61,955 bases of DNA from Crocosphaera sp. (GTDB taxonomy: Bacteria; Cyanobacteriota; Cyanobacteriia; Cyanobacteriales; Microcystaceae), in contig JASJDW010000026.1 of assembly GCA_030064955.1 (NCBI GenBank), positions 1 through 61,955 of the forward strand. The letters run 5' to 3'. Position 1 is the stretch's first letter; the number at the start of each line of letters is the position of its first letter. The position numbers and the translations under genes are program-made. Shown here piece by piece: positions 39,840 to 50,290 of the stretch. A model generated the notes under the pieces. That model was given only the letters and a program-made list of their open reading frames with translations, did no database searches and was not told the DNA's origin.

Positions 39840-40562
39840 TTGTTAACGCTGGGTGTTAATATTGATCACGTTGCCACTGTTCGTCAAGCTAGACGAACCG
39901 TAGAACCCGATCCGGTTGCTGCGGCTGTACTGGCAGAATTAGGGGGCGCAAACGGTATTACGGCGCATTTAAGAGAAGATCGCCGTCATATGCAAGATCG
40001 AGATATTCGCTTACTTAGGGAAACTGTTCGTACCCACCTCAACCTAGAAATGGCTGCTACAGAGGAAATGGTAGCGATCGCCCTCGATGTTAAACCCGAC
40101 TACGTTACCTTAGTGCCAGAGAAACGGGAAGAAGTCACCACAGAAGGGGGCTTAGATATCGCTGGAAGCCTCGAAAAATTAAAAAACGTGGTGGATCGTC
40201 TCCAGAGTGCAAATATCCCTGTAAGCCTTTTTATTGACGCAGATGAAGTCCAGATCAAAGCCTCTGCGGATACCCAAGCTAAGTTTATCGAACTCCATAC
40301 CGGAAAGTACGCCGATGCCCCTAACCCAGAAATTCGTCAAAAAGAATTAGAATCGTTAAAAATGGGCTGTGAACAAGCATTAGGCTTAGGCTTACGGGTC
40401 AATGCTGGTCACGGTTTAACCTATATTAACGTTTATCCTGTGGCTTGTTTACCAGGGATGGAAGAACTCAATATTGGTCATACCATTGTCAGTCGTGCGG
40501 TGTTAGTCGGCATGGAAAGGGCAGTTAGAGAGATGAAACTAGCCATGAGAGACTGTTTATAA
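39840..40562 (+). CDS. pdxJ: Pyridoxine 5'-phosphate synthase PdxJ
   Basis: 240 residues, full length. It starts with TTG (39840), preceded by AAGGAG at a proper distance. [21 protein letters not shown] is the hallmark N-terminus, with catalytic His and Arg. [12 protein letters not shown] and [11 protein letters not shown] complete the active site. It condenses 3-amino-2-oxopropyl phosphate with deoxyxylulose 5-phosphate to give pyridoxine 5'-phosphate (vitamin B6). Its last four codons are part of a repeat found again at 51261-51363. Confidence 0.97.
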   Translation: MLTLGVNIDHVATVRQARRTVEPDPVAAAVLAELGGANGITAHLREDRRHMQDRDIRLLRETVRTHLNLEMAATEEMVAIALDVKPDYVTLVPEKREEVTTEGGLDIAGSLEKLKNVVDRLQSANIPVSLFIDADEVQIKASADTQAKFIELHTGKYADAPNPEIRQKELESLKMGCEQALGLGLRVNAGHGLTYINVYPVACLPGMEELNIGHTIVSRAVLVGMERAVREMKLAMRDCL

Positions 40563-40651
40563 ACAAAATCTTAAGACGGTAGGGTGGGCAAATCAGAAAT
40601 TGATCTAGACTACTCCTCAAGCAAAAAACTTTGCCCACCCGACAAAACTGG
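40548..40651 (+). repeat. Inverted-repeat element overlapping the pdxJ 3' end
   Basis: Arms GGTAGGGTGGGCAAA and TTTGCCCACCCG enclose a core of about 37 bases. To its left come the last codons of pdxJ and AAATCTTAAGACGGT. The same composite appears at 51261-51363 in opposite orientation, with the core flipped relative to the flanks. Confidence 0.85.
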
Positions 40652-40777
40652 GTTTTAATGTTCGTGTAACAAACGCTTTGTGAGAGGGGAATTATAAATT
40701 ATTAATAAACCCTGACCTATAATGTCCCCTTGGGTTGAATAATGGAAATTGGGTAAATAGCAATTAATTATTGAGCA

Positions 40778-41107
40778 ATGACCACCTATTATTACGTTTT
40801 AGCCAGTCAACACTTCCTTTTAGAAGAAGAACCACTTGATGAAGTGTTGAGAGAAAGAGTGAGAGATTACGAAGAAAAAAACAAAGAAATTGACTTTTGG
40901 TTAGTGAAACAACCGGCTTTTATTGAAGCGCCAGAATTTGCTGAAATTAAGGCAAAATGTCCTCAACCTTGTGCTGCTATTATTTCTAAAAATTCTGAAT
41001 TTATTACATGGTTGAAATTGCGTTTAGAATACGTTGTCAAAGGAGAATTTGAAGCTCCTTCTTCTAGTATTCCTGACCCTATTGCTTCTTTGGAACCTGT
41101 TTCATAG
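40778..41107 (+). CDS. ycf54: Ycf54 (DUF2488), Mg-protoporphyrin ester cyclase accessory
   Basis: 109 residues. YYYVLASQHFLLEEEPLDEV, EKNKEIDFWLVKQPAFIEAP and ITWLKLRLEYVVKGEF are the conserved blocks of Ycf54. It is needed for stable AcsF/CHL27 cyclase, which makes protochlorophyllide in chlorophyll synthesis. The gene is alone, with a repeat element between it and pdxJ. Its length is normal. Confidence 0.95.
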   Translation: MTTYYYVLASQHFLLEEEPLDEVLRERVRDYEEKNKEIDFWLVKQPAFIEAPEFAEIKAKCPQPCAAIISKNSEFITWLKLRLEYVVKGEFEAPSSSIPDPIASLEPVS

Positions 41108-41233
41108 CAGTTTTCCTTTGGGTAAAATAGGAACTTTCTAGTTTTGAGGCAGGAGGCAGAAGGCAGAAGGAATTGAGAAATATAAAAATTCTAAATTCTA
41201 AATTTGCCTCTATGCTCCTTCAACTTGTCAACC

Positions 41234-42349
41234 TTAACTATCAGGGGTGAGTTCAACAGTTTTCACCTGTCCTAATTCTCCGATCGCTTCTGCGGGTTTA
41301 TTGTTAACAGATAATTTAACAGCCCCTGCATTTCCAGCACGAATGGTCAAGCTTTCTTGAGCATTCCAACTTTGTTGCTCTCCTTCTTCTAAAATTCCTT
41401 CATATTCAACTTTCCCATCCACTTTAACTTGTAACCAGGAGTCTCCTTCTAGTTGCAATGCAGCAGTAATGGCTTTTTCCGTGGTAGGTTCACTGGTAAT
41501 ATTATTGGCTGTTTCTGTGGGTATAGGTTGAGTATTCTCTGTCACCTCAGATGAGTTGTTAGTTGCTTCTGGGGTTGTTTGAGGAGACACTAAAATAGGG
41601 GAAGGTTCTTCAGAAGAGATAATGGTTTCTGGTTGGGCGATCGCATTAGCATTTTCTGTGGTTTGAGGGGTTTCCTCTGGTTGAATAGGTGAAGCAGTTA
41701 TCTCTGGTTGGGTTGCAGTGGGACTCGGTTGAGTGGGTTGGGAAGTGATTTCAGGTTCAGGAGTATCTGAGGTGGTGACGGTTGGAGTGGTTTGAGTTTG
41801 TGCCGTTTGTTCTGTTTGAGGAGGACGAGAAAAAAGATAAAATAACCCGGCGATCGCTCCTCCTAAGACCAATAAATAGATCCAATATAATTGTAGTTGT
41901 TTGAGCCAAGAAGTTCCGGAGGGTTCGGTTGTGTCTTCTGAAGGATGAACCAAGGTGCGGGGTTTAGATTTAACGGCAACGGATTTATGATTATCTTTAT
42001 TAACCAGGGTAGGGGGAACCTCTTGACCTATGTTGGACTCCACTGTAGGAGGGGCAACTAAGTTGGGGGAAATGGTTGGTTTTTCCGCTTCAGAAGCGGT
42101 GATTTGATGGGATAAGTTCTGTCCATCTATTCCTAAAGCTTCCCCGTAACGACGGATAAACCCTTGTACGTAAATTAATTCGGGTAACTGGTCAATATCA
42201 GCACTTTCTAAGGCTTTAAGCATGGGTAAACGGATAAACGTGGTTGAGGCTATTTCTTCAATACTTAAACCCTGTTTAACTCGTTCTTCCTTAAGATAAG
42301 TGGCAATTTTTTTAATTTGTTCAGCTTGAGTGGAACTATATTTGTTCAT
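41234..42349 (-). CDS. RodZ-like helix-turn-helix membrane protein
   Basis: 371 residues. A cytoplasmic HTH_25 domain (about 8-85, LKEERVKQGLSIEEIASTTF and YVQGFIRRYGEALGID), a single membrane segment (about 150-170, WIYLLVLGGAIAGLFYLF), a long Pro/Thr/Glu-rich periplasmic linker and a C-terminal DUF4115 domain (about 290-371, DSWLQVKVDGKVEYEG). This is the architecture of RodZ, which links MreB to the elongation wall machinery. In cocci its role may differ. Confidence 0.88.
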   Translation of the reverse strand: MNKYSSTQAEQIKKIATYLKEERVKQGLSIEEIASTTFIRLPMLKALESADIDQLPELIYVQGFIRRYGEALGIDGQNLSHQITASEAEKPTISPNLVAPPTVESNIGQEVPPTLVNKDNHKSVAVKSKPRTLVHPSEDTTEPSGTSWLKQLQLYWIYLLVLGGAIAGLFYLFSRPPQTEQTAQTQTTPTVTTSDTPEPEITSQPTQPSPTATQPEITASPIQPEETPQTTENANAIAQPETIISSEEPSPILVSPQTTPEATNNSSEVTENTQPIPTETANNITSEPTTEKAITAALQLEGDSWLQVKVDGKVEYEGILEEGEQQSWNAQESLTIRAGNAGAVKLSVNNKPAEAIGELGQVKTVELTPDS

Positions 42350-42489
42350 CGGTACGTTTATGGTTAATAGGATTTTAAAAAGGGTGACGCATAATCATGG
42401 AAACTAGATTCCATGTTAGGAAATAGTAACATTAACTTCAGTTCGGTTTCAGTAATTTAGAATTAGTGGGGAGTCAGAAAATGAAAACC

Positions 42490-45400
42490 CTATAATTTTA
42501 TCCCCAAAACCTGAGTATAAGCCCCTCTCGCTTGAGTTACGCCGATGGTTCTTTGGGAGGCTTCGATCATGGGACGACGTAAACTAACAACAATAAACTG
42601 CGCCTGTTGTGCTTGTTTTTGAATCATTTTTGAGAGTCTTTCTACATTAGCCCCGTCTAAAAACATATCCACTTCATCAAAGGCGTAAAAAGGAGAAGGA
42701 CGGTATCTTTGCAGGGCGAAAATAAAGCTTAAAGCGGTCAATGATTTTTCGCCCCCCGACATAGAACTTAACCGTTGTACGGGCTTTCCTTTGGGGTGTG
42801 CAACAAGATTTAATCCTCCTTGAAAGGGATCTTCTTCATTTTCTAATTGTAGATAGCCGTCTCCTTGGGAGAGGGTGGCAAAAATGTTTTGAAAGTTCTC
42901 ATTAACCGCGTCAAAGGATTCTTTAAATGATCTAAATCTTAGGGTAGTAAAGTTTTCTATTCTTAATAATAATTCGGTTCTTTCTCCTTGAATCGTGGTT
43001 AACTTTTCGGTGAGTTCATTTAATCTTTCTTCGGTTTTTTGATGTTCTTCTAAGGCTAACATATTAACGGGTTCCATTGCTTCTAAGCGTTTTTGTCCGT
43101 TACGAATCTCTTTTTGTAATTGTTCGATGTGAGGGGTTAAATCTGTGGTATTTTCATCAATTTCTGAGAGTAAAGGAACGTCTGGTAAGGGATCGGGTAG
43201 TTCATTTTGTTGATTTTCTTGTTCTTCTTCTAATGTTATTAAATTTTCTTTTCTTTCCTGTTGAGTGGTTTGTAATTTCTCTAAGTTCCAGATTTTTTGC
43301 TGATGATTTTTTTTGATTGTAGTTAATTGTTCTTCGGTGCGATCGCGTTCTTTTTTGGTTTCTCCTAATTTTTGGGTTAATTCTTGTAACACAGTTTCTA
43401 GGTTACTGATTTTATCGTTAATGGTTTCTAGCTGTTGCTTAATATTAGTTTTCTCATCATTTAACTTGACAATTTGCTCTTTGTCTGCTTCTATTTTATC
43501 TTTATTTTCTTTAATTTTTTCCTCTAAAGAAAATAATTGTCGGTTAATTTCTTGGAGTTTATTTTCTCCTTGACGTAGTTCTTTTTCTCTTTCTTGTAGT
43601 TGAATTTCTTGACTTTTAATTAAGGTTTGAATTTCTTGCCATTCGCTATGGGTATGGGATTCTTCTAACTTTCTAAGTCTATCTTGTTTTTGTTGTAATT
43701 CTGTTGTTAATGGAGGAATTTCAGCAGCAAGAATTTGTAATTGACTGTCTAAGGTTTCTGCTTCTTGTTTATGGCGAGATAACTGTAAGCTTAACTTTTC
43801 TTGTTGTCCTTTCAATCGTTGGATTTCTTTTTCTAACTGTTCACGTTTTAATTCTTGTTCTCGTCCACTTTGTCTTGCTTCGGTTAACTCGTATGATAAT
43901 TGTTTAATTTGTTCAGATTTTTGTCGTAACTTTTCTTGGTTACGAGATAGCAACTCTTCTAAATCAGTTAATCTTTGTTTCAGGGATCTGAGTTCTTGAG
44001 ACTCTCCTTGCACTAAGGTTCCAAAGCGAATAGAAGATCGTTTTGGGCGACTGCCTCCTGTCATCGCCCCACTGGTTTCTAATAAGTCTCCATCGAGGGT
44101 AACAATACGCTGTTTTCCTAAGTAGTGTCTAGCCTCATTTATAGTTTCAAAAACAACTGTGTTACCGAAAACGTAAGAAAATATTTTTTCATGTTCAGGG
44201 CGACAAAGCACTAAATTAATAGCTAAATCGATAAACCCTTGTGCATGGCGCAAACTGTTATCTGTTTGTCCACGATAGGGTCTAATTTTTGTTAAGGGTA
44301 AAAAGGTTGCGCGTCCTGCTTTTGCTTGTTTTAAGAGCTTAATTCCCGCAGCCGCGATAGTATCGTCTTCGACGACGACATAACCTAAGCGCGATCCGGC
44401 TGCAATTTCTAGGGCTAATTGATAAGTGGGTTTAACCTGTCCAAGTTGTGCCACTAAACCACAAATACCAGGTAAATCAGAGTTTAAAATAAGTTGGGTT
44501 GCATAAGTTCCTTGAGCTTCTTGTTGTGCTTGTTGAGATGCTTCTAAACGGTCTAATTGTCTTTGTTTTTCTCGGTACTCTTTATCTAAACGAGCTTGAG
44601 TTTCTTCGAGGATACTTTTATCTTGTTCTGCGGTGGCTAATTGTTGAGCAAGCTGTTGTATTGTTTCTGCATGGGGAATGGATAACTGATTATATTTTGG
44701 TTGTTGACTGTTTAATTCTGCTTCAAGATTTTCTAGTTGTTTACTTTCATCTTGAATATTATTTTGTAACTGTTGATATCGTTCCGTTAGCTGTGCTTGT
44801 TGCGTTAATTGAGGGTTTAATGTGTCCTGTAACGTGGAAATTTGACGGCTTAATTTTGCTTGTTCTTGTACCCAAGCATCAGAAGCTTCAGCAACGGCTG
44901 CTGCTTGTTTTCTCACCATTTCTAGGGTGTGATAATTCCGATCTCTTTGTTCTTTTAGGAGGGGTAATGTTTCTTGTTGTAAACTCTGATTATCTTGGGT
45001 TAGATGCAAGAAGGTTTGCTGTTGTTGGCTAATAATTGTTTCAGTTTCACCTATTTCTTTTTCTGTTTGTATAATTATATTCTCTAATTCTTGTTGTCGT
45101 TGTTGTCGTTGGTTTCGCTGTGCTTTTTGGGTCGCTAGTTGAGACGCAACGGTTAACTGTTCATCTTCTCCTAATGCTTTAACCTGACGGTTTAACTCTT
45201 CTAGTTTAGCCGTATTTTCTCTGATTTTTTCAGCCAAATCATTAATCCCTTGATTTAATTTTTGTTCTTCCTCTTCCCCTACAGTTATTTGAGTTTTCAG
45301 ATGAGATATTTTTTGCTGTAATAACTTCCATACTAAAACCGTTTCCCATCCTTGTTTTTCCTGAATTTGTTGTTTTAATTTTTTATATTTTTCTGCTTTG

Positions 45401-46155
45401 ATTTTATCCGCTGCTAACCGTTCTAAAGACCGTTTTAACTCAGTTTCAATAATCTGACATCTTTCTTCCCTTTCCCTAACTTCTTCTAAGGTTTCTTTGG
45501 TTTTTTCTATTTTGCGATCAAATTCTGCTACTCCAGCTAATTCATCAATAATATTCCTTCTTTCTTTCCCATTCATACTAATAATACGGGTTACATCCCC
45601 TTGCAACACCACATTATATCCTTCAGGATAAATTCTCAAACGGTTTAATTGTTCATGAAGTTGACTAACATTACAAGGTTGCTCATTAATATAATAAGTG
45701 GACGAATAACTACCCCCTTTTGTTACTCGTAACCGTCGGGTAACAGTCCATTCACTACTGGTAATTAACCCATTTTCTATGGTTGTTTCTTCGGCATGAT
45801 TACCATTGCCATTATTGTTATTTTCTTCTGTTAATGCTATCTTAGTAATGGGGGGATTATCTCGACTAAATTCTTGTAAATCGGTTAAATCAGAAACATC
45901 GAAAGTAACAGAAACATAAGCTTCTTGAGTCTTACGATTATTGCTATGATTATGATTAATTAAATCTGGCAATCGTTCGGCCCGCATTCCTTTGGATGTA
46001 GCTAAACCCAAACAAAATAACAAAGCATCCAGTATATTAGATTTACCCGACCCATTGGGGCCTGATACCACTGTAAACCCAGGCAAAAAAGGAATGGCAG
46101 TGGTTCCACCAAAAGATTTAAAATGAGATAATTCGATGCGCTTGACGTGAACCAT
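42490..46155 (-). CDS. smc: Chromosome segregation protein SMC
   Basis: 1221 residues, full length. Walker A GPNGSGKSNILDALLFCLG is near residue 32. The coiled coils (about 170-530 and 690-1030) flank a hinge domain (about 540-670, LPGICGLVAQLGQVK and GYVVVEDD). The C-terminal signature SSMSGGEKSLTALSFIFALQ is followed by Walker B FYAFDEVDMFLDG. SMC dimers organise and resolve the chromosome with ScpA/ScpB. It is transcribed together with or near the RodZ-like gene (140-base gap). The opposite-strand open frames inside it are shadows. Confidence 0.98.
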   Translation of the reverse strand: MVHVKRIELSHFKSFGGTTAIPFLPGFTVVSGPNGSGKSNILDALLFCLGLATSKGMRAERLPDLINHNHSNNRKTQEAYVSVTFDVSDLTDLQEFSRDNPPITKIALTEENNNNGNGNHAEETTIENGLITSSEWTVTRRLRVTKGGSYSSTYYINEQPCNVSQLHEQLNRLRIYPEGYNVVLQGDVTRIISMNGKERRNIIDELAGVAEFDRKIEKTKETLEEVREREERCQIIETELKRSLERLAADKIKAEKYKKLKQQIQEKQGWETVLVWKLLQQKISHLKTQITVGEEEEQKLNQGINDLAEKIRENTAKLEELNRQVKALGEDEQLTVASQLATQKAQRNQRQQRQQELENIIIQTEKEIGETETIISQQQQTFLHLTQDNQSLQQETLPLLKEQRDRNYHTLEMVRKQAAAVAEASDAWVQEQAKLSRQISTLQDTLNPQLTQQAQLTERYQQLQNNIQDESKQLENLEAELNSQQPKYNQLSIPHAETIQQLAQQLATAEQDKSILEETQARLDKEYREKQRQLDRLEASQQAQQEAQGTYATQLILNSDLPGICGLVAQLGQVKPTYQLALEIAAGSRLGYVVVEDDTIAAAGIKLLKQAKAGRATFLPLTKIRPYRGQTDNSLRHAQGFIDLAINLVLCRPEHEKIFSYVFGNTVVFETINEARHYLGKQRIVTLDGDLLETSGAMTGGSRPKRSSIRFGTLVQGESQELRSLKQRLTDLEELLSRNQEKLRQKSEQIKQLSYELTEARQSGREQELKREQLEKEIQRLKGQQEKLSLQLSRHKQEAETLDSQLQILAAEIPPLTTELQQKQDRLRKLEESHTHSEWQEIQTLIKSQEIQLQEREKELRQGENKLQEINRQLFSLEEKIKENKDKIEADKEQIVKLNDEKTNIKQQLETINDKISNLETVLQELTQKLGETKKERDRTEEQLTTIKKNHQQKIWNLEKLQTTQQERKENLITLEEEQENQQNELPDPLPDVPLLSEIDENTTDLTPHIEQLQKEIRNGQKRLEAMEPVNMLALEEHQKTEERLNELTEKLTTIQGERTELLLRIENFTTLRFRSFKESFDAVNENFQNIFATLSQGDGYLQLENEEDPFQGGLNLVAHPKGKPVQRLSSMSGGEKSLTALSFIFALQRYRPSPFYAFDEVDMFLDGANVERLSKMIQKQAQQAQFIVVSLRRPMIEASQRTIGVTQARGAYTQVLGIKL

Positions 46156-46381
46156 AGGCGCGTTAGGATCTAACTTAAAGCTAAACTAAGACCTGATCTA
46201 TCTAGTTTAACAAGTTACGACCCTTTTATGGGTACAAAAGTTTCAGAAGGACTAACATTTATATAAGACTAAGTTGCGATCGCTCCACTTTAACAGCAAT
46301 TGCAATCCCCTCCCAACACCAGAGCTTGTAAATTTTAGACTAGCTCAACATACTATTCAGGTACGCCAAAAAAATATTCTT

Positions 46382-46867
46382 ATGAGAAATGTGGAAAAGG
46401 GAAATAAAACGTTATATGAATTAGACTTCGGAGAATGGATTGAGCAACAGGCGATCGCACTCAAAAATAAAGATGCTAGTGCTTTAGATTGGGATAACTT
46501 ACAAGAGGAAATAGAATCATTGGGAGCTAGTGATAAGCGAGTAATTAACAGTCTTACTCGCCAATTATTGATTCATTTACTGCTATATGCTTATTGGTCT
46601 ATTAATCGAGATTTTTATCTCTCTGGTTGGAAGATTGAGATTAATAATTTTAGGAACGATTTATCTGATTTTTTAGATTCTAGAAATTATTATCAGCATT
46701 TTGAAAATAATCTTGACGAAAATTATAGTAAAGCTTTCAAACAGGTCGAGTTCAAAGCTGAAAATGCTAATTTCTCTTTTAATTTACCCTTAAAATGCCC
46801 ATTTACAATTCAACAAATATTGGACGATGATTGGTATCCACCCTTGCTCAACATTGACTCAAAATAA
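46382..46867 (+). CDS. DUF29 family protein
   Basis: 161 residues from the ATG at 46382; the frame is open to 46274 but the earlier part is not conserved-looking. TLYELDFGEWIEQQAIALKN and LDWDNLQEEIESLG are the DUF29 opening, and CPFTIQQILDDDWYP is its usual end. The function of DUF29 is unknown, though it is very common in cyanobacteria. Its last 20 bases overlap the 3' end of hisN on the other strand. Confidence 0.9.
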   Translation: MRNVEKGNKTLYELDFGEWIEQQAIALKNKDASALDWDNLQEEIESLGASDKRVINSLTRQLLIHLLLYAYWSINRDFYLSGWKIEINNFRNDLSDFLDSRNYYQHFENNLDENYSKAFKQVEFKAENANFSFNLPLKCPFTIQQILDDDWYPPLLNIDSK

Positions 46868-47669
46868 CCTCTAAAGCTTGTTGATGTAAGTTTAGGTTAG
46901 AAGCGGCCAAAACTTCTGTAGAATGGCTATCAAGGGCATTTCCTTGCCAGTCTGTGATGATTCCACCAACCCCTTCTATGATAGGAATTAAAGCACAAAA
47001 ATCGTAGTATTTTAAGTCTGATTCTAAAACAATCATGGGCATGGCAGTCCACCCCATCGCTAACGATACATAATTGTAACAATCTCCCCCAAAAGCAGTG
47101 CGACGACACACCGTTTGTAAACGAGAGGCGATCGCTTGTTGACGAGGAGTAATAAACATTAGGGGAGTTGTCGAAGTCAGACACGCTTTTGCTAGGGGAT
47201 AATCATCGTTATTTTTGTAGGGATTATTAATAGTTTGATGGTTAAAAAGACTGGGTTTTCCGCTGATTCCTAACCATCTTTCTTGTAAGATGGGTTGATT
47301 AACACAACCCAACAAAGGTAAGTTATTATTAAGGTCAACTAAACCAATCAATGTGCCAAAAATAGGTAATCCTTTGACAAAAGAGGAGGTTCCATCTATG
47401 GGATCGAGTACCCACGCATAACCATTATTTGAGTGAATATTGTCCCCCTCTTCCCGAATAATTCCATCATCAGGACATTCTTTTTTAATGAGATCAACCA
47501 TTGCATTTTCTGCTAGGTGATCGGCAATAGTAACAATAGAAGATACTTCTGTTATTTTCGTTTCCGACTCTAAATTACTTTGACGAAAATATTGTTTAAT
47601 AATATTCCCTGATACGTCAGCTAACTTATTCGCTAATCTTACTCTTATGTCTAAGGTTTCATGCTTCAT
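46848..47669 (-). CDS. hisN: Inositol-monophosphatase-family histidinol-phosphatase (HisN-like)
   Basis: 273 residues. IIREEGD and WVLDPIDGTSSFVKG are the metal-binding motifs of the family, and GGDCYNYVSLAMG with the nearby Asp replaces the usual WD-x-A motif as in HisN proteins. Family members act on inositol, histidinol or other phosphates. The 11-base overlap with hisC makes histidinol-phosphatase, the step after HisC, the best assignment. Confidence 0.87.
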   Translation of the reverse strand: MKHETLDIRVRLANKLADVSGNIIKQYFRQSNLESETKITEVSSIVTIADHLAENAMVDLIKKECPDDGIIREEGDNIHSNNGYAWVLDPIDGTSSFVKGLPIFGTLIGLVDLNNNLPLLGCVNQPILQERWLGISGKPSLFNHQTINNPYKNNDDYPLAKACLTSTTPLMFITPRQQAIASRLQTVCRRTAFGGDCYNYVSLAMGWTAMPMIVLESDLKYYDFCALIPIIEGVGGIITDWQGNALDSHSTEVLAASNLNLHQQALEVILSQC

Positions 47670-48705
47670 TTTTTAGCTGTTCAATCACTTCTAATAAACG
47701 ATCAATCTCTTCATCAGTTCCTACAGTAATTCTGACATAGTTACTAATACGAGGATGTTTGAAATATCTAACTAATATTTTTCGTTCTTTTAGTTTATTA
47801 TACAGTTCTGCTGCTTCGATCCACTGAGGAGAAGCAAGGACAAAGTTAGCATCAGAATCAAACACCAAAAAACCTAGATTTCTTAAGGAAGTAATTAAAC
47901 GAGTTCGGGTGGTTCTAACTTTTTGCCAAATATCTTGAAAATAATCTTGAAACTGGAAACAATTAGCTCCTAATGTCTGAGCAAGTCTATCTAAGTTATA
48001 AGAGTCCCTTACTTTATCCATTTGTTTAATAATATCTAGAGAACTAATTGCAAAACCCACTCTTATTCCTGCCAAGCTATAGCTTTTTGACATCGTACGA
48101 GAAACAATTACGTTATTATATTGTTTTATAAACTCCCAGTGATCTTCATCTGAAAAATCAACATAAGCTTCATCAATTAACACTACGCCTGTTGCTTGTT
48201 CACAAGTTTCTTGTAAATATTGTCGGTTTAAATGTTTACCAAGGGGAGGATTAGGAGAAGCGATAAAAATTAGTTTTGCTTCAGGACAAATTAAAGGGCT
48301 ATCTAATTCAAACTTGTCATTAGTTGGAATCGTTTTAATAGTTGCCCCATGTACCTTAGTAATGGTTTCATACAAGGAGTAAGTTGGGTCCAAAAAAGCC
48401 ACAGTTTCCCCAGGATCAACAAAGGTTCTTAGGGCAATATTTAAGATATCATCTGACCCATTTCCTGCTAAAATTTGCTCATAAGGAAATCCAAATACTT
48501 CACTAGCTGCTTTACGTAGTTTAGTAGAAACTGGATCAGGATATAACCGAACTTTCTTCAATTCTTCCTCTAAACTATCAAAAATTTCATCAGGAGGAGC
48601 ATAAGGATTTTCATTAGTGTTTAGTTTAATGTAATCTGTGGTTTGGGGTTGTTCTCCAGGGACATAACCAGGGGTTTGTTGAACACAGTCTCTAATGGGT
48701 AACAT
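47659..48705 (-). CDS. hisC: Histidinol-phosphate aminotransferase HisC
   Basis: 348 residues. LNTNENPYAPPD, AGNGSDDILNIALRTF, VLIDEAYVDFS and the PLP-lysine motif SRTMSKSYSLAGIRVGFA are all present, as is RYFKHPRISNYVRITVGT near the end. It converts imidazole-acetol phosphate to histidinol phosphate. It is first in a two-gene unit with hisN. The 285-base gap to the divergent stpA must hold both promoters. Confidence 0.96.
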   Translation of the reverse strand: MLPIRDCVQQTPGYVPGEQPQTTDYIKLNTNENPYAPPDEIFDSLEEELKKVRLYPDPVSTKLRKAASEVFGFPYEQILAGNGSDDILNIALRTFVDPGETVAFLDPTYSLYETITKVHGATIKTIPTNDKFELDSPLICPEAKLIFIASPNPPLGKHLNRQYLQETCEQATGVVLIDEAYVDFSDEDHWEFIKQYNNVIVSRTMSKSYSLAGIRVGFAISSLDIIKQMDKVRDSYNLDRLAQTLGANCFQFQDYFQDIWQKVRTTRTRLITSLRNLGFLVFDSDANFVLASPQWIEAAELYNKLKERKILVRYFKHPRISNYVRITVGTDEEIDRLLEVIEQLKNEA

Positions 48706-48990
48706 ATTAAGAAGTTAGAAGTCAGAAATCAGAAGTTTTTTGTCATTAAGAGTTATAAACTTCTAAAAAACAATTTGCTTTCAAACATCACGTTTGATAA
48801 GCAGTTATCCAGCCTAAAAAATTTAAGCAGGTATTATCTATAATAATAACTTTAACCTAACAATAATCTTCTTAAGAAAAAATAAGTAATTTTGTCCAGT
48901 TGTCAGAGTTTAACGGCCATTGTTTGGTACAATGAAAAAAAATTTTAAACTTTGTAATCTTTCTGTAGAATTTCAATTTTTAATTTAATT

Positions 48991-50280
48991 ATGTCTATGT
49001 CTTCTTTACCTCTGCATGAACGTTCTTTATCCTTGGATCATGAAAGATTAATTAACGTATTGGCCTACAAACCTAACCTATTAATTATACAAGACCTGGA
49101 TGGGGTTTGTATGGGGTTAGTTAAAGATCCCCTTACACGAGTTATGGATACCAACTATATAGAAGCAACCCGATCCTTTAACGGACATTTTTATGTGTTA
49201 ACTAATGGGGAACATATTGGAAAACGTGGGGTTAATTTAATTATAGAACGTGCCTATGGTGATGCTAATTTAGTCAAAGAAAAAGGGTTTTATTTACCTG
49301 GTTTAGCAGCTGGTGGAGTCCAATGGCAAGATCGTCATGGTAACGTTTCTCATCCTGGGGTTAGTCAGAGAGAATTGGACTTTTTAGAGACAGTTCCCAA
49401 ACAGATTGAAGCTAGTTTTAAAGCATTTTTTGCTAACAATAATTATAACTTAGATAATCAGGCGATCGCAGGTTATATTCAAGCATCTATATTAGATAAC
49501 AAAGTATCTCCTACTGCTAACTTAAATGTATTTCATGAGGCATTTATTGAACAAGAAGATTATTACTTTAAATTACAACAACATATTAAACAATTAATGG
49601 ATGACTTATTAATCAAAGCAGCTAACGAAGGGTTAGAAGATTCCTTTTTTGTTCATTATGCACCCAACTTAGGAAGGGATGAAACTGGACAAGAAATTGT
49701 GCAAGAAGCTAAAGGGAAAGACTCAGGAACCACAGACTTTCAATTTATGTTAAAAGGAGGTATTAAAGAGGTTGGAGTCTTAGGTGTTTTGAACCGTTAC
49801 TATTATCAAAAAACAGGAAATTATCCATTGGGTGAAGATTTTACTGTTAGAAATGCCCCAAGAAATCACCATGAATTACTTGCTTTAATTAAAGATAATT
49901 TTGACCCAAACCAAATGCCAACAATGGTAGGTGTTGGGGATACTATTACCAGTAAAGTAGTGGAAAATAATGGGAAACTAAGCTTTGGTCGAGGGGGTAG
50001 CGATCGCGGATTTTTACAACTAATTCAAGAAATGGGTCAAACATTTAACACTGGTAATATTATCGTTTATATTGATAGTAGTGCAGGGGAAGTTAAGAAT
50101 AGAAAACCCTTAAAACTTGAAGAAAATAATGGTCAAAGCTATGTGGTTGAAGGACCAGGAGATCCCAGAGATAAGAACGATCCTTTAACTTTAAATGTTG
50201 CTTTTCCTGGAGGACACAAACAGTATATTAATTGTTTCCGAGAAGCAGCAAAACGACGTCAATCAATTAATAATTCTTAA
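48991..50280 (+). CDS. stpA: Glucosylglycerol-3-phosphate phosphatase StpA
   Basis: 429 residues. LLIIQDLDGVCMGLVKDPLTR is the conserved phosphatase start, DLDG being the HAD-like motif. YVLTNGEHIGKRGVNLIIERA and VGVGDTITSKV match the later motifs. It makes glucosylglycerol, the main compatible solute of moderately halotolerant cyanobacteria, together with GgpS. Its presence points to a brackish or marine host. A possible -10 box, TACAAT (48928-48933), lies 58 bases upstream of the start. Confidence 0.93.
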   Translation: MSMSSLPLHERSLSLDHERLINVLAYKPNLLIIQDLDGVCMGLVKDPLTRVMDTNYIEATRSFNGHFYVLTNGEHIGKRGVNLIIERAYGDANLVKEKGFYLPGLAAGGVQWQDRHGNVSHPGVSQRELDFLETVPKQIEASFKAFFANNNYNLDNQAIAGYIQASILDNKVSPTANLNVFHEAFIEQEDYYFKLQQHIKQLMDDLLIKAANEGLEDSFFVHYAPNLGRDETGQEIVQEAKGKDSGTTDFQFMLKGGIKEVGVLGVLNRYYYQKTGNYPLGEDFTVRNAPRNHHELLALIKDNFDPNQMPTMVGVGDTITSKVVENNGKLSFGRGGSDRGFLQLIQEMGQTFNTGNIIVYIDSSAGEVKNRKPLKLEENNGQSYVVEGPGDPRDKNDPLTLNVAFPGGHKQYINCFREAAKRRQSINNS

Positions 50281-50290
50281 TTGTAGGGTT

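Noticed and set aside
44499-45032. 177-codon plus-strand frame inside smc
   Set aside because: It is antisense of the SMC coiled coil, and its Leu/Val-rich composition comes from reversed Gln/Glu codons.
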